Positions 19,930-29,054 of a stretch of DNA of 64,000 nucleotides are shown in pieces; within the stretch, counting starts at the first letter, position 1, and every line of letters starts with the position of its first letter. A program made the translations under genes and the position numbers. A model generated the notes under the pieces. It saw only the letters and a list, made by a program, of their open reading frames with translations, made no database searches and was not told the DNA's origin. Origin of the DNA: Halobacillus litoralis (GTDB lineage: Bacteria > Bacillota > Bacilli > Bacillales > Halobacillaceae); contig NZ_WMFA01000002.1 in NCBI RefSeq assembly GCF_009856445.1, positions 806,001 through 870,000 on the forward strand. The letters are read 5' to 3'.

Positions 19930-20412
19930 ATGTTTTGGTTAATTGCAAGTACCATTGTCGCTGCTGGGATGGCAACAGCGATGATCTTCGTCCGATTGCG
20001 GGCGGCTAAAAAACCCGCAAGTGTAAAAAAAATCATTCTGCCGCCTTTCATGATGAGCACAGGGGCTCTCATGTTTGTATTTCCAGTGTTCAGAGTTGAA
20101 TGGACCCAGGTCATTGAGGCTGTACTCATTGGTGTGATTTTTTCGATATTCCTCATTCGAACTTCGAAATTTGAGGTGAGGGATGGAGATATTTATTTAA
20201 AGCCATCAAGGGCCTTCGTGTTTATTCTTTTCGGACTCCTGATTTTGAGAGTGGTTTTCAAAATTATTATAGGGCAGCATGTATCCCTTGGAGAAACGAG
20301 TGGAATGTTCTTTCTGCTGGCCTTCGGTATGATTATGACTTGGCGGATCGCCATGTTGAAACAATACTTACAGTTAGAGAAAAAATTGGAACTAAAAAAG
20401 GACCTGGCTTAA
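19930..20412 (+). CDS. yneJ: YneJ (CcdC) membrane protein
   Basis: The 160-residue protein has about five membrane helices and matches the CcdC family: an N-terminal helix with WLIASTIVAAGMATAMIFVRL, the segment LPPFMMSTGALMFVFPVFRV, and a C-terminal charged tail. Its role is unknown; the B. subtilis gene is not required for cytochrome c maturation. The stop codon lies in the loop of a terminator shared with the convergent yneK. Confidence 0.9.
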   Translation: MFWLIASTIVAAGMATAMIFVRLRAAKKPASVKKIILPPFMMSTGALMFVFPVFRVEWTQVIEAVLIGVIFSIFLIRTSKFEVRDGDIYLKPSRAFVFILFGLLILRVVFKIIIGQHVSLGETSGMFFLLAFGMIMTWRIAMLKQYLQLEKKLELKKDLA

Positions 20413-20428
20413 GCCGGGTCCTTTTTAA
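20395..20428. terminator. Bidirectional terminator between yneJ and yneK
   Basis: The arms AAAAGGACCTGGC and GCCGGGTCCTTTTT enclose TTAA, which contains the yneJ stop. The yneK stop lies at the other edge, so one hairpin ends both convergent genes. Confidence 0.85.
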
Positions 20429-20853
20429 CGTTCAATCAGTACATCATAAGGGCTCATGTCTATTTTTTTCTCTTCTAACTTTCTGACGAGAAACTTATGG
20501 TCTCGCTTTGGAGTGGCTCGTATGTAGCCCTCAATTAAAATCTCCTGGGTGATTTTCTTCTTCTTTTTCTGTAGGGCGATTTCTCCGATACGGCCAGCGA
20601 TTTTTTGTCTTGCTACATCCCGGAAGATCTCAGGGACGGGAGAAATCAACTCTTCCAATAAATCTTTTTGTTCTGCAGACCACATGTGTTTTGTTTTGTC
20701 CACATAATATTCTTCCCAATCAATGATTGATTTTCCGTCTTCTTTTGGAAGGCGTTTAAGAAATTTGCGGAACATAAAGAAACCACCAATGCTCATCAAA
20801 CCAACCATAATGACAATCCACCCGACGATAAATAGGGCAAATCCACCTGACAT
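20425..20853 (-). CDS. yneK: YneK (DUF2621) membrane-anchored protein
   Basis: The 142-residue protein has one N-terminal membrane helix (residues 5-29) and a basic cytoplasmic domain with the family segments WEEYYVDKTKHMWS, RDVARQKIAGRIGEIAL and EGYIRATPKRDHKFL. It matches B. subtilis YneK, located in the same place. Function is unknown. The minus-strand ATG has AGGTGA upstream. In B. subtilis cotM, sspP and sspO lie between yneK and citB; none is seen here. Confidence 0.88.
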   Translation of the reverse strand: MSGGFALFIVGWIVIMVGLMSIGGFFMFRKFLKRLPKEDGKSIIDWEEYYVDKTKHMWSAEQKDLLEELISPVPEIFRDVARQKIAGRIGEIALQKKKKKITQEILIEGYIRATPKRDHKFLVRKLEEKKIDMSPYDVLIER

Positions 20854-21073
20854 ATTATCACCTGTTTCATTGTCTTAGACTTTTCTAATTTCATTATAAA
20901 AGGTTGACTCTTTAAATACAAGCGTACGTTTATGTAGGTTTTTGTATAAAATTTATCAAATTCAGAAAAATTTGTGGTCATTCATTTTACTTATAAATCG
21001 TTTTCATTTACAATAAGGATTGCAGATTTGTGAACTTGATTTATACAAAGGGAACAAATGTAAGAATTTGGGG

Positions 21074-21103
21074 AATAGTGAAACCTAAAAAAGGTTCACT
21101 ATT
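21074..21103 (+). promoter_or_regulatory. Stem-loop in the acnA leader
   Basis: The arms AATAGTGAAACC and GGTTCACTATT (one bulged A) surround a TAAAAAA loop, ending about 10 bases before the acnA ribosome site. There is no T run, so it is not a terminator. It could be a regulatory structure in the mRNA. Aconitase family members bind iron-responsive-like hairpins, so self-binding is possible but not shown. Confidence 0.5.
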
Positions 21104-21130
21104 GAATATTGATGAGGGGGTAAAAGGAAT

Positions 21131-23836
21131 ATGGCTAGCAATGCTTTTAATGCTCGCAAACAATTTGAACTCAATGGCCAAACGTACAACTATTACGATT
21201 TGAAAGCCTTAGAAGATGCGGGACATGGTAAGATTTCCCGTCTACCTTTCTCCATCCGTATCCTACTAGAATCTCTATTACGTCAACATGACGGACGCGT
21301 CATCAGCGATGATCACGTCGAGAGTCTAGCAAACTGGGGAACGGAGAAATCTAAAGGGGAAGATGTTCCATTTAAGCCTTCCCGTGTTATTTTACAAGAC
21401 TTCACCGGTGTACCTGCCGTAGTCGATCTGGCATCTCTTAGAAAAGCGATGGTGGATATGGGAGGAAGCCCTGACAAAATCAACCCGGAAGTTCCTGTTG
21501 ATCTTGTTATTGACCACTCTGTTCAAGTGGACAAGTATGGAACACCAGATGCACTGAATGTGAACATGGAGCTGGAATTTGAACGAAACGAAGAACGTTA
21601 TGAATTCCTACACTGGGCTCAAAAAGCGTTCGATAACTATCGTGCAGTTCCACCTGCAACAGGGATCGTTCACCAGGTAAACCTTGAATACATCGCAAAC
21701 GTCGTTCACGCGAAAGAAAATGAGAACGGCTCTTATGATACTTATCCTGATACACTTGTCGGAACGGACTCACATACAACGATGATCAATGGTCTTGGTG
21801 TCCTGGGCTGGGGTGTTGGTGGTATAGAAGCAGAAGCCGGCATGCTCGGTCAACCTTCCTACTTCCCAGCTCCAGAAGTTATTGGAGTGAAGCTGAATGG
21901 AAGCTTCCCACAAGGAACAACAGCTACAGACTTAGCCCTGAAAGTCACTCAAAAACTTCGTGAACAAAATGTAGTCGGGAAGTTTGTTGAGTTTTTCGGG
22001 CCAGGTTTGCAGGAAATGCCATTGGCAGATCGTGCGACTATCTCCAACATGGCTCCTGAGTATGGTGCGACATGTGGTTTCTTCCCGGTTGACGGCGAGT
22101 CTCTTGAGTATCTTCGCCTTACGGGACGTACTGAGGAGCAAATCAAGCTTGTCGAAGAATACTGCAAGAAGAACAGCCTTTGGTATGATCCGTCCTTTGA
22201 GGATCCGGAATTCACATCTCTTGTTGAAATCGATCTCGGTGAGTTGGAGCCGAACTTGTCAGGACCAAAACGTCCTCAGGATTTGATTCCTCTTTCTCAA
22301 ATGAAAGAATCATTCGAAAAGGCGATTACAGGTCCAGCAGGAAACCATGGTTTTGGCCTGGATAAATCTGAGTTCGACAAAGAAGTTGAAGTGCAGTTTG
22401 ATAATGGAGACAAGTCTGTTATGAAGACAGGTGCTCTGGCGATCGCCGCTATTACTTCCTGTACAAACACATCCAACCCTCACGTTATGCTTGGGGCTGG
22501 CCTGGTCGCTAAAAAAGCGATTGAAAAAGGCTTGCAAGTTCCTGATTACGTGAAGACCTCTTTAGCTCCAGGATCTAAGGTTGTTACTCGCTACCTGGAA
22601 GATTCAGGGCTAATGACTTACCTGAATGATTTAGGATTCAACCTGGTCGGATATGGATGTACGACATGTATTGGTAACTCAGGTCCATTACTGCCGGAAA
22701 TTGAAAAAGCTATCGCTGACAGTGACTTGACGGCTTCTTCTGTCTTGTCTGGTAACCGTAACTTCGAAGGACGTATTCATCCACTAGTTAAAGCCAACTA
22801 TCTGGCTTCTCCGCCACTAGTAGTTGCTTATGCCCTTGCGGGTACTGTAGATATTGACCTTAAAAATGAACCAATCGGAAAAGACAATGAAGGAAACAAC
22901 GTGTATTTCAATGATATTTGGCCTTCTCAAGAAGAGATCAAATCAGAAATTTCCCGTGTTGTTACACCTGAGATTTTCCGTAAAGAGTATGAAAATGTAT
23001 TCAACTCAAACGAAAAATGGAACGAAATCGAAACAACGGATGAGCCATTGTATGATTGGAACGACAACTCCACATACATCCAAAATCCTCCGTTCTTCGA
23101 AGGACTTTCCAGTGATCCTGAAGCAGTTAAGCCATTAAACGGCATGCGTGTCATCGGTAAATTTGGCGATTCTGTAACAACGGACCACATCTCACCAGCA
23201 GGTGCGATTCCAAAAGATATGCCTGCAGGGGAATACCTGCAAGACAATGGCGTAAGTCCTCGTAACTTCAACTCTTACGGCTCCCGTCGTGGTAACCATG
23301 AAGTTATGATGCGTGGTACGTTTGCAAATATCCGTATCCGTAACGAGTTAGCTCCAGGTACTGAAGGTGGTTTCACTACTTACTGGCCGACAGAAGAAGT
23401 AATGCCAATTTATACAGCAGCAATGAAGTACCAACAGGATAAGACTCCGTTGATGGTCATTGCCGGTAATGATTATGGTATGGGAAGCTCCCGTGACTGG
23501 GCTGCAAAAGGGACAGATCTTCTTGGAATTAAAACGGTCATCGCTGAAAGCTTTGAGCGTATCCACCGCTCGAACCTTGTTATGATGGGTGTTCTTCCAT
23601 TGCAGTTCAAACCTGAAGACAGCATCGAGTCTCTTGGGCTGACTGGACGCGAGACATTCGACGTACAAGTCGGTGAAGAAGTTAAGCCACGTGACCTTGT
23701 CAAAGTCACAGCAACAGACGAAGAAGGCAATAAGAAAGAATTTGAAGTAATCGCCCGCTTCGACAGTGAAGTGGAAGTTGATTACTACCGCCACGGTGGT
23801 ATTTTACAAATGGTTCTACGAAACAAATTGAACTAA
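21131..23836 (+). CDS. acnA: Aconitate hydratase
   Basis: The 901-residue aconitase converts citrate to isocitrate in the citric acid cycle. The [4Fe-4S] ligands are in SCTNTSNP and [12 protein letters not shown]. Domain 4 (swivel) follows residue 650 with [15 protein letters not shown] and [13 protein letters not shown]. It matches B. subtilis CitB, which also acts as an RNA-binding regulator when its cluster is lost. The leader (20854-21130) contains a hairpin and AT-rich dyads; a degenerate CodY-like sequence near 20957-20971 is too weak to call. AAAGGA precedes the ATG. Confidence 0.97.
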   Translation: MASNAFNARKQFELNGQTYNYYDLKALEDAGHGKISRLPFSIRILLESLLRQHDGRVISDDHVESLANWGTEKSKGEDVPFKPSRVILQDFTGVPAVVDLASLRKAMVDMGGSPDKINPEVPVDLVIDHSVQVDKYGTPDALNVNMELEFERNEERYEFLHWAQKAFDNYRAVPPATGIVHQVNLEYIANVVHAKENENGSYDTYPDTLVGTDSHTTMINGLGVLGWGVGGIEAEAGMLGQPSYFPAPEVIGVKLNGSFPQGTTATDLALKVTQKLREQNVVGKFVEFFGPGLQEMPLADRATISNMAPEYGATCGFFPVDGESLEYLRLTGRTEEQIKLVEEYCKKNSLWYDPSFEDPEFTSLVEIDLGELEPNLSGPKRPQDLIPLSQMKESFEKAITGPAGNHGFGLDKSEFDKEVEVQFDNGDKSVMKTGALAIAAITSCTNTSNPHVMLGAGLVAKKAIEKGLQVPDYVKTSLAPGSKVVTRYLEDSGLMTYLNDLGFNLVGYGCTTCIGNSGPLLPEIEKAIADSDLTASSVLSGNRNFEGRIHPLVKANYLASPPLVVAYALAGTVDIDLKNEPIGKDNEGNNVYFNDIWPSQEEIKSEISRVVTPEIFRKEYENVFNSNEKWNEIETTDEPLYDWNDNSTYIQNPPFFEGLSSDPEAVKPLNGMRVIGKFGDSVTTDHISPAGAIPKDMPAGEYLQDNGVSPRNFNSYGSRRGNHEVMMRGTFANIRIRNELAPGTEGGFTTYWPTEEVMPIYTAAMKYQQDKTPLMVIAGNDYGMGSSRDWAAKGTDLLGIKTVIAESFERIHRSNLVMMGVLPLQFKPEDSIESLGLTGRETFDVQVGEEVKPRDLVKVTATDEEGNKKEFEVIARFDSEVEVDYYRHGGILQMVLRNKLN

Positions 23837-23845
23837 ATTTCTTTC

Positions 23846-23879
23846 TAAAAATCGCCCTTTTTAAAGGGCGATTTTTTTA
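23846..23879 (+). terminator. Rho-independent terminator after acnA
   Basis: The arms AAAAATCGCCCTTT and AAAGGGCGATTTTT meet at TT and run into seven T. Confidence 0.93.
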
Positions 23880-23970
23880 TTCTTCACAAAAACCATGTGA
23901 TCAATGATTGGAAATGTACACCGATCATTGCTTGAAGGAAGAAGTGTGGATTCGTAAGACTTGTCTATTG

Positions 23971-24110
23971 TTCTCTATTCAAACTTAGTAGTAACTCCGA
24001 AAGTTATAAAAAATAAAAAGATCAATAACAACTCTCATACATTTTCTGATAAAGCTTTACAAGCATAAATGGTTTTCTTTATTCTTATACATAAAGCAGA
24101 AACGTTTTGG
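23971..24110 (+). repeat. Dispersed repeat, copy 1 (long form)
   Basis: Contains the core TTAGTAGTAACTCCGAA at 23985-24001, followed by an A-rich stretch and then sequence that can be aligned with gaps to copy 2 (53990-54107), including CATTTTC, TAAATGG/TAGATGG and TTATACA near the end. It lies between acnA and yneN. Confidence 0.65.
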
Positions 24111-24132
24111 ATTATGGACGGAGGCTATCATC

Positions 24133-24705
24133 ATGAAACAATGGCTGGCAACAGCTTTCCTGGTTATACTTTTAGGTCTCGTTATTTTTACTACCCTTTC
24201 TGAAAAGGATGTGGGGGAGCAGCAAAAATCTTCTGCAAATCAGGAAGCAGGTATCTTTGCACCTAATGCACCAGATGGAATAAAAGTAGGGGAGCAGGCT
24301 CCTGACTTCAGTTTGAAAACGTTAAACGGAGAGACCGTTCAGCTTTCTGATTATCGCGGTAAAAAAGTTTTTCTCAATTATTGGGCGACTTGGTGCCCTC
24401 CTTGTCGTGATGAAATGCCCGAAATGCAGGCATTTCATGAAGATTATGGAGATGAAGTGGTCATTCTGGCTGTTAATGGAACGGGAACAGAGAAAAAAAT
24501 AGAAGATGTTGACCAGTTTGTCAAAGATGGAGGTTATACATTTCCTATTCTTCTGGATGAAGAACTCAAGATTAATCAGACATACCAGATTCTATCCATT
24601 CCTACCACTTATTTCATCGGTACAGATGGAGTCATTCAAGAACCAAGAATTGTCGGGCCGATGACCTACGAAATGATGGAAAAGAAGAAAGATGCGCTGA
24701 AATAG
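24133..24705 (+). CDS. yneN: YneN, membrane-anchored thioredoxin-like protein
   Basis: The 190-residue protein has an N-terminal signal anchor (residues 5-22) and an extracytoplasmic TlpA/ResA-type thioredoxin domain with the redox pair Cys88-Cys91 in WATWCPPC and cis-proline SIPTTYFI. It probably reduces disulfides outside the membrane using electrons from CcdA. B. subtilis YneN lies in the same place behind citB. ACGGAGG precedes the ATG. Specific substrate is not apparent; ResA (apocytochrome c) and StoA (spore cortex) are the nearest functional models. Confidence 0.9.
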   Translation: MKQWLATAFLVILLGLVIFTTLSEKDVGEQQKSSANQEAGIFAPNAPDGIKVGEQAPDFSLKTLNGETVQLSDYRGKKVFLNYWATWCPPCRDEMPEMQAFHEDYGDEVVILAVNGTGTEKKIEDVDQFVKDGGYTFPILLDEELKINQTYQILSIPTTYFIGTDGVIQEPRIVGPMTYEMMEKKKDALK

Positions 24706-24756
24706 GAATATTTTTATCAATTCATGGAAATCCTACCTATAAAAGGAGAGATATCC

Positions 24757-24900
24757 ATGAGAAAACATAAAAGCATATCTTTTGAAGAACGTGTGAAAGA
24801 AAATATCCGTTCCATCAAAGCTGACCAAAAGCTTTTGGATCAGATTGATGAACGAATTGAGAAGCGTCACAATGAGCGTATGAAACAAATCCCATCATAA
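24757..24900 (+). CDS. FbpB-like small basic protein
   Basis: A 47-residue helical protein reading MRKHKSISFEERVKENIR and then KLLDQIDERIEKRHNERM. This fits the Fur-regulated basic protein B family (sFeelvkeN...Ie.rie.Rh pattern). In B. subtilis FbpB works with the small RNA FsrA to repress iron-rich enzymes, including aconitase, in iron shortage. AAAAGGAGAG precedes the ATG. I see no Fur box immediately upstream, so it may be a family member that is not Fur-controlled, or co-transcribed with yneN. B. subtilis has sspN near this place. Confidence 0.7.
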   Translation: MRKHKSISFEERVKENIRSIKADQKLLDQIDERIEKRHNERMKQIPS

Positions 24901-24930
24901 GCGGGGTTTGTTTTTGTACATAATAAACCA

Positions 24931-24967
24931 CAAAGGAAGGAGCATTACAGGCTCCTTCCTTTTTCTT
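24931..24967 (+). terminator. Rho-independent terminator after the fbpB-like gene
   Basis: The arms AAAGGAAGGAGC and GCTCCTTCCTTT with a 7-base loop, followed by TTCTTTTC. Confidence 0.88.
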
Positions 24968-25047
24968 TTCATAATTCGGCTTCTTCATGGGAAAAGTAAA
25001 GGATGACTCATCGAGGGTCTATTGACATTTACAGGAGGGAAACGAAC

Positions 25048-25293
25048 ATGTCCCATAAACAACAGCATATGGCTAATCAAAAACCAAACCCTGACAATCG
25101 CGCAGATAACGTCGATCGTCTTCAAGAAAAAGTGACGAACACGATTGAAAATATTGAAGAATCTCATGATGCTATGCAGTTTGCAACAGAGGAAGAAAAG
25201 AGAAACATTGAGAAGAAAAACAAACGCAGAAATCAATCATTAGAAGCTATGCGTGATGAAATTAAGGACGAAGCCCGTCATCAACAATATTAA
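25048..25293 (+). CDS. tlp: Small acid-soluble spore protein Tlp
   Basis: The 81-residue hydrophilic, helical protein matches Tlp: KPNPDNRADNVDRLQEKVTNTIENI, EESHDAMQFATEEEKRNIEKKN and RRNQSLEAMRDEIKDEA, each as contiguous family segments. Tlp accumulates in the forespore under sigma G. ATG at 25048 fits AGGAGGG seven bases upstream; the longer frame from 25003 is unsupported. A second start at 25069 is possible. A terminator follows. Confidence 0.92.
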   Translation: MSHKQQHMANQKPNPDNRADNVDRLQEKVTNTIENIEESHDAMQFATEEEKRNIEKKNKRRNQSLEAMRDEIKDEARHQQY

Positions 25294-25301
25294 TGTCTGA
25301 T

Positions 25302-25334
25302 TAACCGCTTCTCTTTCAGGGGAGCGGTTTTTTA
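25302..25334 (+). terminator. Rho-independent terminator after tlp
   Basis: The arms AACCGCTTCTC and GGGAGCGGTT with a short loop, then six T. Confidence 0.9.
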
Positions 25335-25425
25335 CCTTTACAATGTAAGCTTAAGGCATCTTCATCTACATTAAATCTTGACTATGATAAAATGGATATC
25401 GGCGAAAGAAAAGGAAGTGATGAAG

Positions 25426-27690
25426 ATGTTAGAACAACTGAAACAGTGGAACAGTTTAGAGCAGCAGCCTCCTATTTCCGAAGTGGAGGCTTTACGATAT
25501 ATGGATCAAACGAGTGGGGAGCAGGAGAAAGAAGTAAAAGCTGTGCTTTATGTCACGCTTGCCTACCACCGGATTAAGAGGCACCCGGGAGATGATCCTC
25601 TTGCTGAGCAATTCATCGATGAGGCTCGGGTACTGAATCCTGCACATCCCTTAGTGGCGGAATTGTATGAGTCCCAGCAGTTGATGCAGGCGTACACTTT
25701 ATTAAAAGAAACACCACTTGATCAGTGGATTCTTCATGAAACGGATCATGATTCAGCGAAGGGTAAAAAAGCGAAAGCCATTTACTCTGATGTTTGTCAT
25801 TTGAAGGAGCAGTGGGACGATGATCTGGCCAAAAAAACGATCATCGACGCATCCAGTCGTTTGAGCTTATATCAGGATGTTTATGAAGAATTGTCTGATT
25901 TGGAACACATGCTGGAAGAAGCTATTAACTCCATTGAAAATCGGCGGATTCGAGTACCTGTCAAAGAGATCAATGAGCGTACAAGACGCCTTTCAGATAA
26001 TCAGGATGAAATTTATAAACGATTGCCAAGCTTTCTGACAGATCAATCGTTTATAAATCCTTTGGAAGCATTCGATCAAATGGTTGGGTTGCATGATGTG
26101 AAAACGTACATTCGACGGTATTATCATTTCTTGAGATACCAGCAGCAAAGAAAAAGCTATGGTTTTTCCATGGTGGATGAGCCTGGATTACATATGATCA
26201 TTACCGGGAACCCCGGGACGGGGAAAACGACGATTGCCCGGCTGCTCGCGAATATATATCATGAGCTTGGAATTTTAGATACAAAAGAAGTAGTAGAAGT
26301 AAATCGTTCCCACCTTGTCGGGTCTTATGTCGGACAGAGTGAAGAGAATACGATGAACTATGTCAAACAGGCGATCGGCGGTGTCTTGTTCATTGACGAA
26401 GCATATAGCCTAAAAAGGGAAGGGCAAACAGGAAATGACTATGGTCAAGCGGTCATTGACACTCTTGTTTCTGCGATGACAAGCAAAGAATATGGAGGGA
26501 AGTTTGCCGTAATCCTTGCTGGTTATCCAGAAGAAATGCGCCAGTTCTTATGGTCAAATCCAGGTCTCCGAAGTCGTTTCCCTGAACAAAATCATATCGA
26601 ACTACCTGATTATCACATGGATGAACTGCTTACGATTGCTGAGCAAACGGCGACTGATAATGATTTCTTTTTCACAGAATCTGCGTTAAATGAATTCACC
26701 TCACTCATTGATCGCGAGCGTGTGGATGATTCATTCGGTAATGCACGCACGGTCAAAAACTTAGTATTAAAGACCGTTTTCCAAAAAGGTGCCAAGGAAG
26801 CTGAACAGGATAAGCATCATTGGCTGGATCATATGAGGATTTCTGTCGAAGACCTTGCATGGGAGAAAGAAACGGATGAAGACGAGCGGTCTCCCATGCA
26901 ACGCTTGGATGAACTGATCGGGCTATCCAACGTCAAAGAAGAGGTGAAAAAGCTGTCATCCTTCGTTCAAGCTCAGCAAAAGAGGAAAGAAAAAGGATAT
27001 CCAGTCGTTCCTATCCAATTGCATTCCGTATTCTCAGGAAACCCAGGGACCGGAAAGACAACGGTTGCAGAAATCTATGCTGATGTCCTGAAAGAATGCG
27101 GGTTGTTAAAGAGAGGGCATACCGTGGTGGTCTCAAGGAGCGATCTTGTCGCCGGGTATGTGGGACAGACAGCCATCAAAACGAAACGGAAAATCCGGGA
27201 GGCTCTCGGTGGTGTCCTTTTCATTGATGAAGCCTATTCTCTATACAACGGAGGCAGGGATGATTTTGGTAAAGAGGCTATTGAGACCCTCGTGGACGAA
27301 ATGACTAAACATAATGAGAACCTAGTCGTTGTCCTCGCTGGTTATCAACGCGAAATGGAGCAGTTGGTGGAAAGTAATCCGGGCTTGTCTTCCCGCTTTA
27401 AAAAATATTTCCACTTCCCGGATTATACAGAGGAAGAGTTGATTGCCATGACTCACTATCAGGCGAAGCAATACGGGTATCATTTCAATGAATGGGCGGA
27501 GTCATTCCTCTTAGAAAAATACACGGATCACAAAGTGAGGGGCAATGGACGCTTCATCAATAACCTTGTGAATGAAGCGATTCAATTCCAGGCGATTCGA
27601 ATTATGGAAAATGAAGTGGAAGATATGAATGAGCTTGAACTTGTCGATTTAGAAAAAGCATGGCATATGGTGCGAAGGGAGTCTTCTTAA
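25426..27690 (+). CDS. Double-domain SpoVK-like (CbxX/CfqX) AAA+ ATPase
   Basis: The 754-residue protein carries a helical N-terminal region of about 200 residues and two tandem CbxX/CfqX AAA+ domains. Walker A motifs GNPGTGKTT begin near residues 261 and 538; both domains have Walker B VLFIDEAYSL, RSHLVGSYVGQ or RSDLVAGYVGQ, the LAGYPEEM or LAGYQREM motif and SNPGLRSRFP or SNPGLSSRFK. The second domain resembles SpoVK (7969). ATG at 25426 fits AAGGAAG eight bases upstream. Its stop overlaps the yneP start by one base, so they are coupled. A sporulation role is inferred from family and the adjacent tlp; B. subtilis has no gene here between tlp and yneP. Confidence 0.85.
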   Translation: MLEQLKQWNSLEQQPPISEVEALRYMDQTSGEQEKEVKAVLYVTLAYHRIKRHPGDDPLAEQFIDEARVLNPAHPLVAELYESQQLMQAYTLLKETPLDQWILHETDHDSAKGKKAKAIYSDVCHLKEQWDDDLAKKTIIDASSRLSLYQDVYEELSDLEHMLEEAINSIENRRIRVPVKEINERTRRLSDNQDEIYKRLPSFLTDQSFINPLEAFDQMVGLHDVKTYIRRYYHFLRYQQQRKSYGFSMVDEPGLHMIITGNPGTGKTTIARLLANIYHELGILDTKEVVEVNRSHLVGSYVGQSEENTMNYVKQAIGGVLFIDEAYSLKREGQTGNDYGQAVIDTLVSAMTSKEYGGKFAVILAGYPEEMRQFLWSNPGLRSRFPEQNHIELPDYHMDELLTIAEQTATDNDFFFTESALNEFTSLIDRERVDDSFGNARTVKNLVLKTVFQKGAKEAEQDKHHWLDHMRISVEDLAWEKETDEDERSPMQRLDELIGLSNVKEEVKKLSSFVQAQQKRKEKGYPVVPIQLHSVFSGNPGTGKTTVAEIYADVLKECGLLKRGHTVVVSRSDLVAGYVGQTAIKTKRKIREALGGVLFIDEAYSLYNGGRDDFGKEAIETLVDEMTKHNENLVVVLAGYQREMEQLVESNPGLSSRFKKYFHFPDYTEEELIAMTHYQAKQYGYHFNEWAESFLLEKYTDHKVRGNGRFINNLVNEAIQFQAIRIMENEVEDMNELELVDLEKAWHMVRRESS

Positions 27691-28115
27691 TGAAAGTGGT
27701 CGAAACACCGATTCAAGTACGATATCAAGAAACAGATATGATGGGTGTCGTTTACCATGCCAACTACTTAGTTTGGTTTGAGATTGGACGAACATCCTTT
27801 ATCGAAGACCTGGGGTTTATGTATTCTGAGATTGAAAAACAGGGAGTCGTTTCACCCGTCATTGATGCTCAAATGAGTTTTAAAAAACCTGTAAAATACG
27901 GTGACCCTGTCCATGTGCGAACATGGGTCGAAAGTTACGACGGTCTTCGTGTTTCCTACGGATACGAAGTGGCGTTTAGTAATGGTGATGTAGCAGTGAC
28001 GGGGGTGACGAAACACGTCATCGTTAAAAAAGATAACTTCAAACCAGTATCCATCAGGCGTAGTTTTCCCGATTGGCACGAAGCTTATTTATCTGCTATG
28101 GAGACGGAAGGCTAA
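27690..28115 (+). CDS. yneP: YneP, hot-dog acyl-CoA thioesterase
   Basis: The 141-residue protein is a 4-hydroxybenzoyl-CoA thioesterase-type hot-dog protein (YbgC/YneP). The active-site segment YQETDMMGVVYHANYLVWFEIGR is visible as contiguous family blocks: the Asp (TD) and the HANY pair. It hydrolyses acyl-CoA thioesters; the physiological substrate is unknown. The ATG lies in TAATG, overlapping the AAA+ gene stop, with GAAGGGAG upstream. It in turn overlaps yneQ by one base. Confidence 0.9.
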   Translation: MKVVETPIQVRYQETDMMGVVYHANYLVWFEIGRTSFIEDLGFMYSEIEKQGVVSPVIDAQMSFKKPVKYGDPVHVRTWVESYDGLRVSYGYEVAFSNGDVAVTGVTKHVIVKKDNFKPVSIRRSFPDWHEAYLSAMETEG

Positions 28116-28432
28116 TGGCTTTTGGAGTGAAAAAGTCGGAACTGCAGGATTGGAAAGCGAAAGTGAAGCGAGGGGATATTGCTTTTTTGACGCACTTTTG
28201 GTTGGATGATCGTTTTCCTGGCTGTGATACCGTCACTAAAGTCGGCTGCTGTGATCTCAAGAAATTGGAGGCATGGGGGAAACAGTATGGTTTAGACCCG
28301 GCCTGGATCCATAACGATCCAAGATTCCCGCACTTCGATCTATTTGGTGACCGTCAGCTGTTTATCTTGAAAAAAGAAGGGCATTGGGACCATATTCGCC
28401 GCTTCCAATTACAAAAAAATAAGACGCCATAG
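28115..28432 (+). CDS. yneQ: YneQ, conserved protein of unknown function
   Basis: The 105-residue soluble protein starts MAFGVKKSELQDWKAKVKRG and contains FLTHFWLDDRFPGCDTVTKVGCCDLKKL as family blocks, with aromatic and His/Asp-rich segments (HNDPRFPHFDLFGDRQ). It matches B. subtilis YneQ, whose function is unknown. Conserved Cys and His suggest metal binding, which is only a guess. The ATG at 28115 overlaps the yneP stop (TAATG); the longer frame from 28073 lies inside yneP. Its stop lies in a terminator loop. Confidence 0.87.
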   Translation: MAFGVKKSELQDWKAKVKRGDIAFLTHFWLDDRFPGCDTVTKVGCCDLKKLEAWGKQYGLDPAWIHNDPRFPHFDLFGDRQLFILKKEGHWDHIRRFQLQKNKTP

Positions 28433-28447
28433 CGGCGTCTTATTTTT
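28413..28447. terminator. Bidirectional terminator between yneQ and yneR
   Basis: The arms AAAATAAGACGCC and GGCGTCTTATTTT enclose ATAGC, which contains the yneQ stop; the convergent yneR stop lies in the other arm. Confidence 0.9.
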
Positions 28448-28730
28448 TATATTCAAATGACGGTTCATTCCATTTCTCATCCAACGTCACTTCTAATGAA
28501 TGTTCATCAAAGTACCACTCATCGTCCGCTTCAATGAAGAAATGTATCGGGCCTGTTGTGGTTTCCGCAATTGGTTCTGCAGGATCCTCCAATTTAATGG
28601 CAAGAGAGAAACCAGGTTGAAGTCCACCAACGCCTCCATAACGGACGTAAAATCTTAAGTCAACGTTACTATCGATATCGAGTTCTTCTTCATACCACTT
28701 TGCTGCTTCTTCTGTTACTGTTAAGTTCAT
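28440..28730 (-). CDS. yneR: YneR, HesB/IscA-like protein
   Basis: The 96-residue protein has a HesB-like fold pattern (MNLTVTEEAAKWYEEELD, DLRFYVRYGGVGGLQPGFSL) and an acidic C-terminus. It lacks the three cysteines that bind Fe-S in A-type carrier proteins, as in other YneR proteins, so Fe-S carriage is doubtful. AGGAGAT precedes the ATG on the minus strand. Position matches B. subtilis yneR. Confidence 0.88.
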   Translation of the reverse strand: MNLTVTEEAAKWYEEELDIDSNVDLRFYVRYGGVGGLQPGFSLAIKLEDPAEPIAETTTGPIHFFIEADDEWYFDEHSLEVTLDEKWNEPSFEYKK

Positions 28731-28791
28731 TAGATCATCTCCTGTAATGGGGTTCGTGTTTGTCTCTTTCCTCTGTCGTCGTTTTATAAAC

Positions 28792-29046
28792 CTATTTTTC
28801 AGGAGAAGACGAATCAGAGTTATGGTTCGGTTGCTTCATAGGTACAGGGTCAAATCCTCCTGGGTGGAAAGGGTGGCACTTAAGAATTCTCTTGACTGTC
28901 AAATAACTGCCTTTGAAGAAACCGAAACGACGAAAAGCCTCAAGTCCGTATTCTGAACACGTTGGTTGAAACCGGCATGATGGTGGAAAAAACGGGCTGA
29001 TGCCCTTTCGATAAAATTGAATCAAGACAATCATGATTTGTTTCAT
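28792..29046 (-). CDS. yidD: YidD membrane protein insertion efficiency factor
   Basis: The 84-residue protein carries the YidD signature: [56 protein letters not shown] as contiguous blocks, with an amphipathic N-terminal helix. It helps YidC-type insertases at the inner face of the membrane. The tail is short and polar. It begins 8 bases after the folE2 stop and is probably translated from the same message; its own ribosome site is weak. Confidence 0.92.
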   Translation of the reverse strand: MKQIMIVLIQFYRKGISPFFPPSCRFQPTCSEYGLEAFRRFGFFKGSYLTVKRILKCHPFHPGGFDPVPMKQPNHNSDSSSPEK

Positions 29047-29054
29047 CTGTTCTA

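Noticed and set aside
20957-20971. CodY-box-like sequence upstream of acnA
   Set aside because: It has four mismatches in the 15-base consensus, a level expected by chance in AT-rich DNA, although CodY control of citB is known in B. subtilis.
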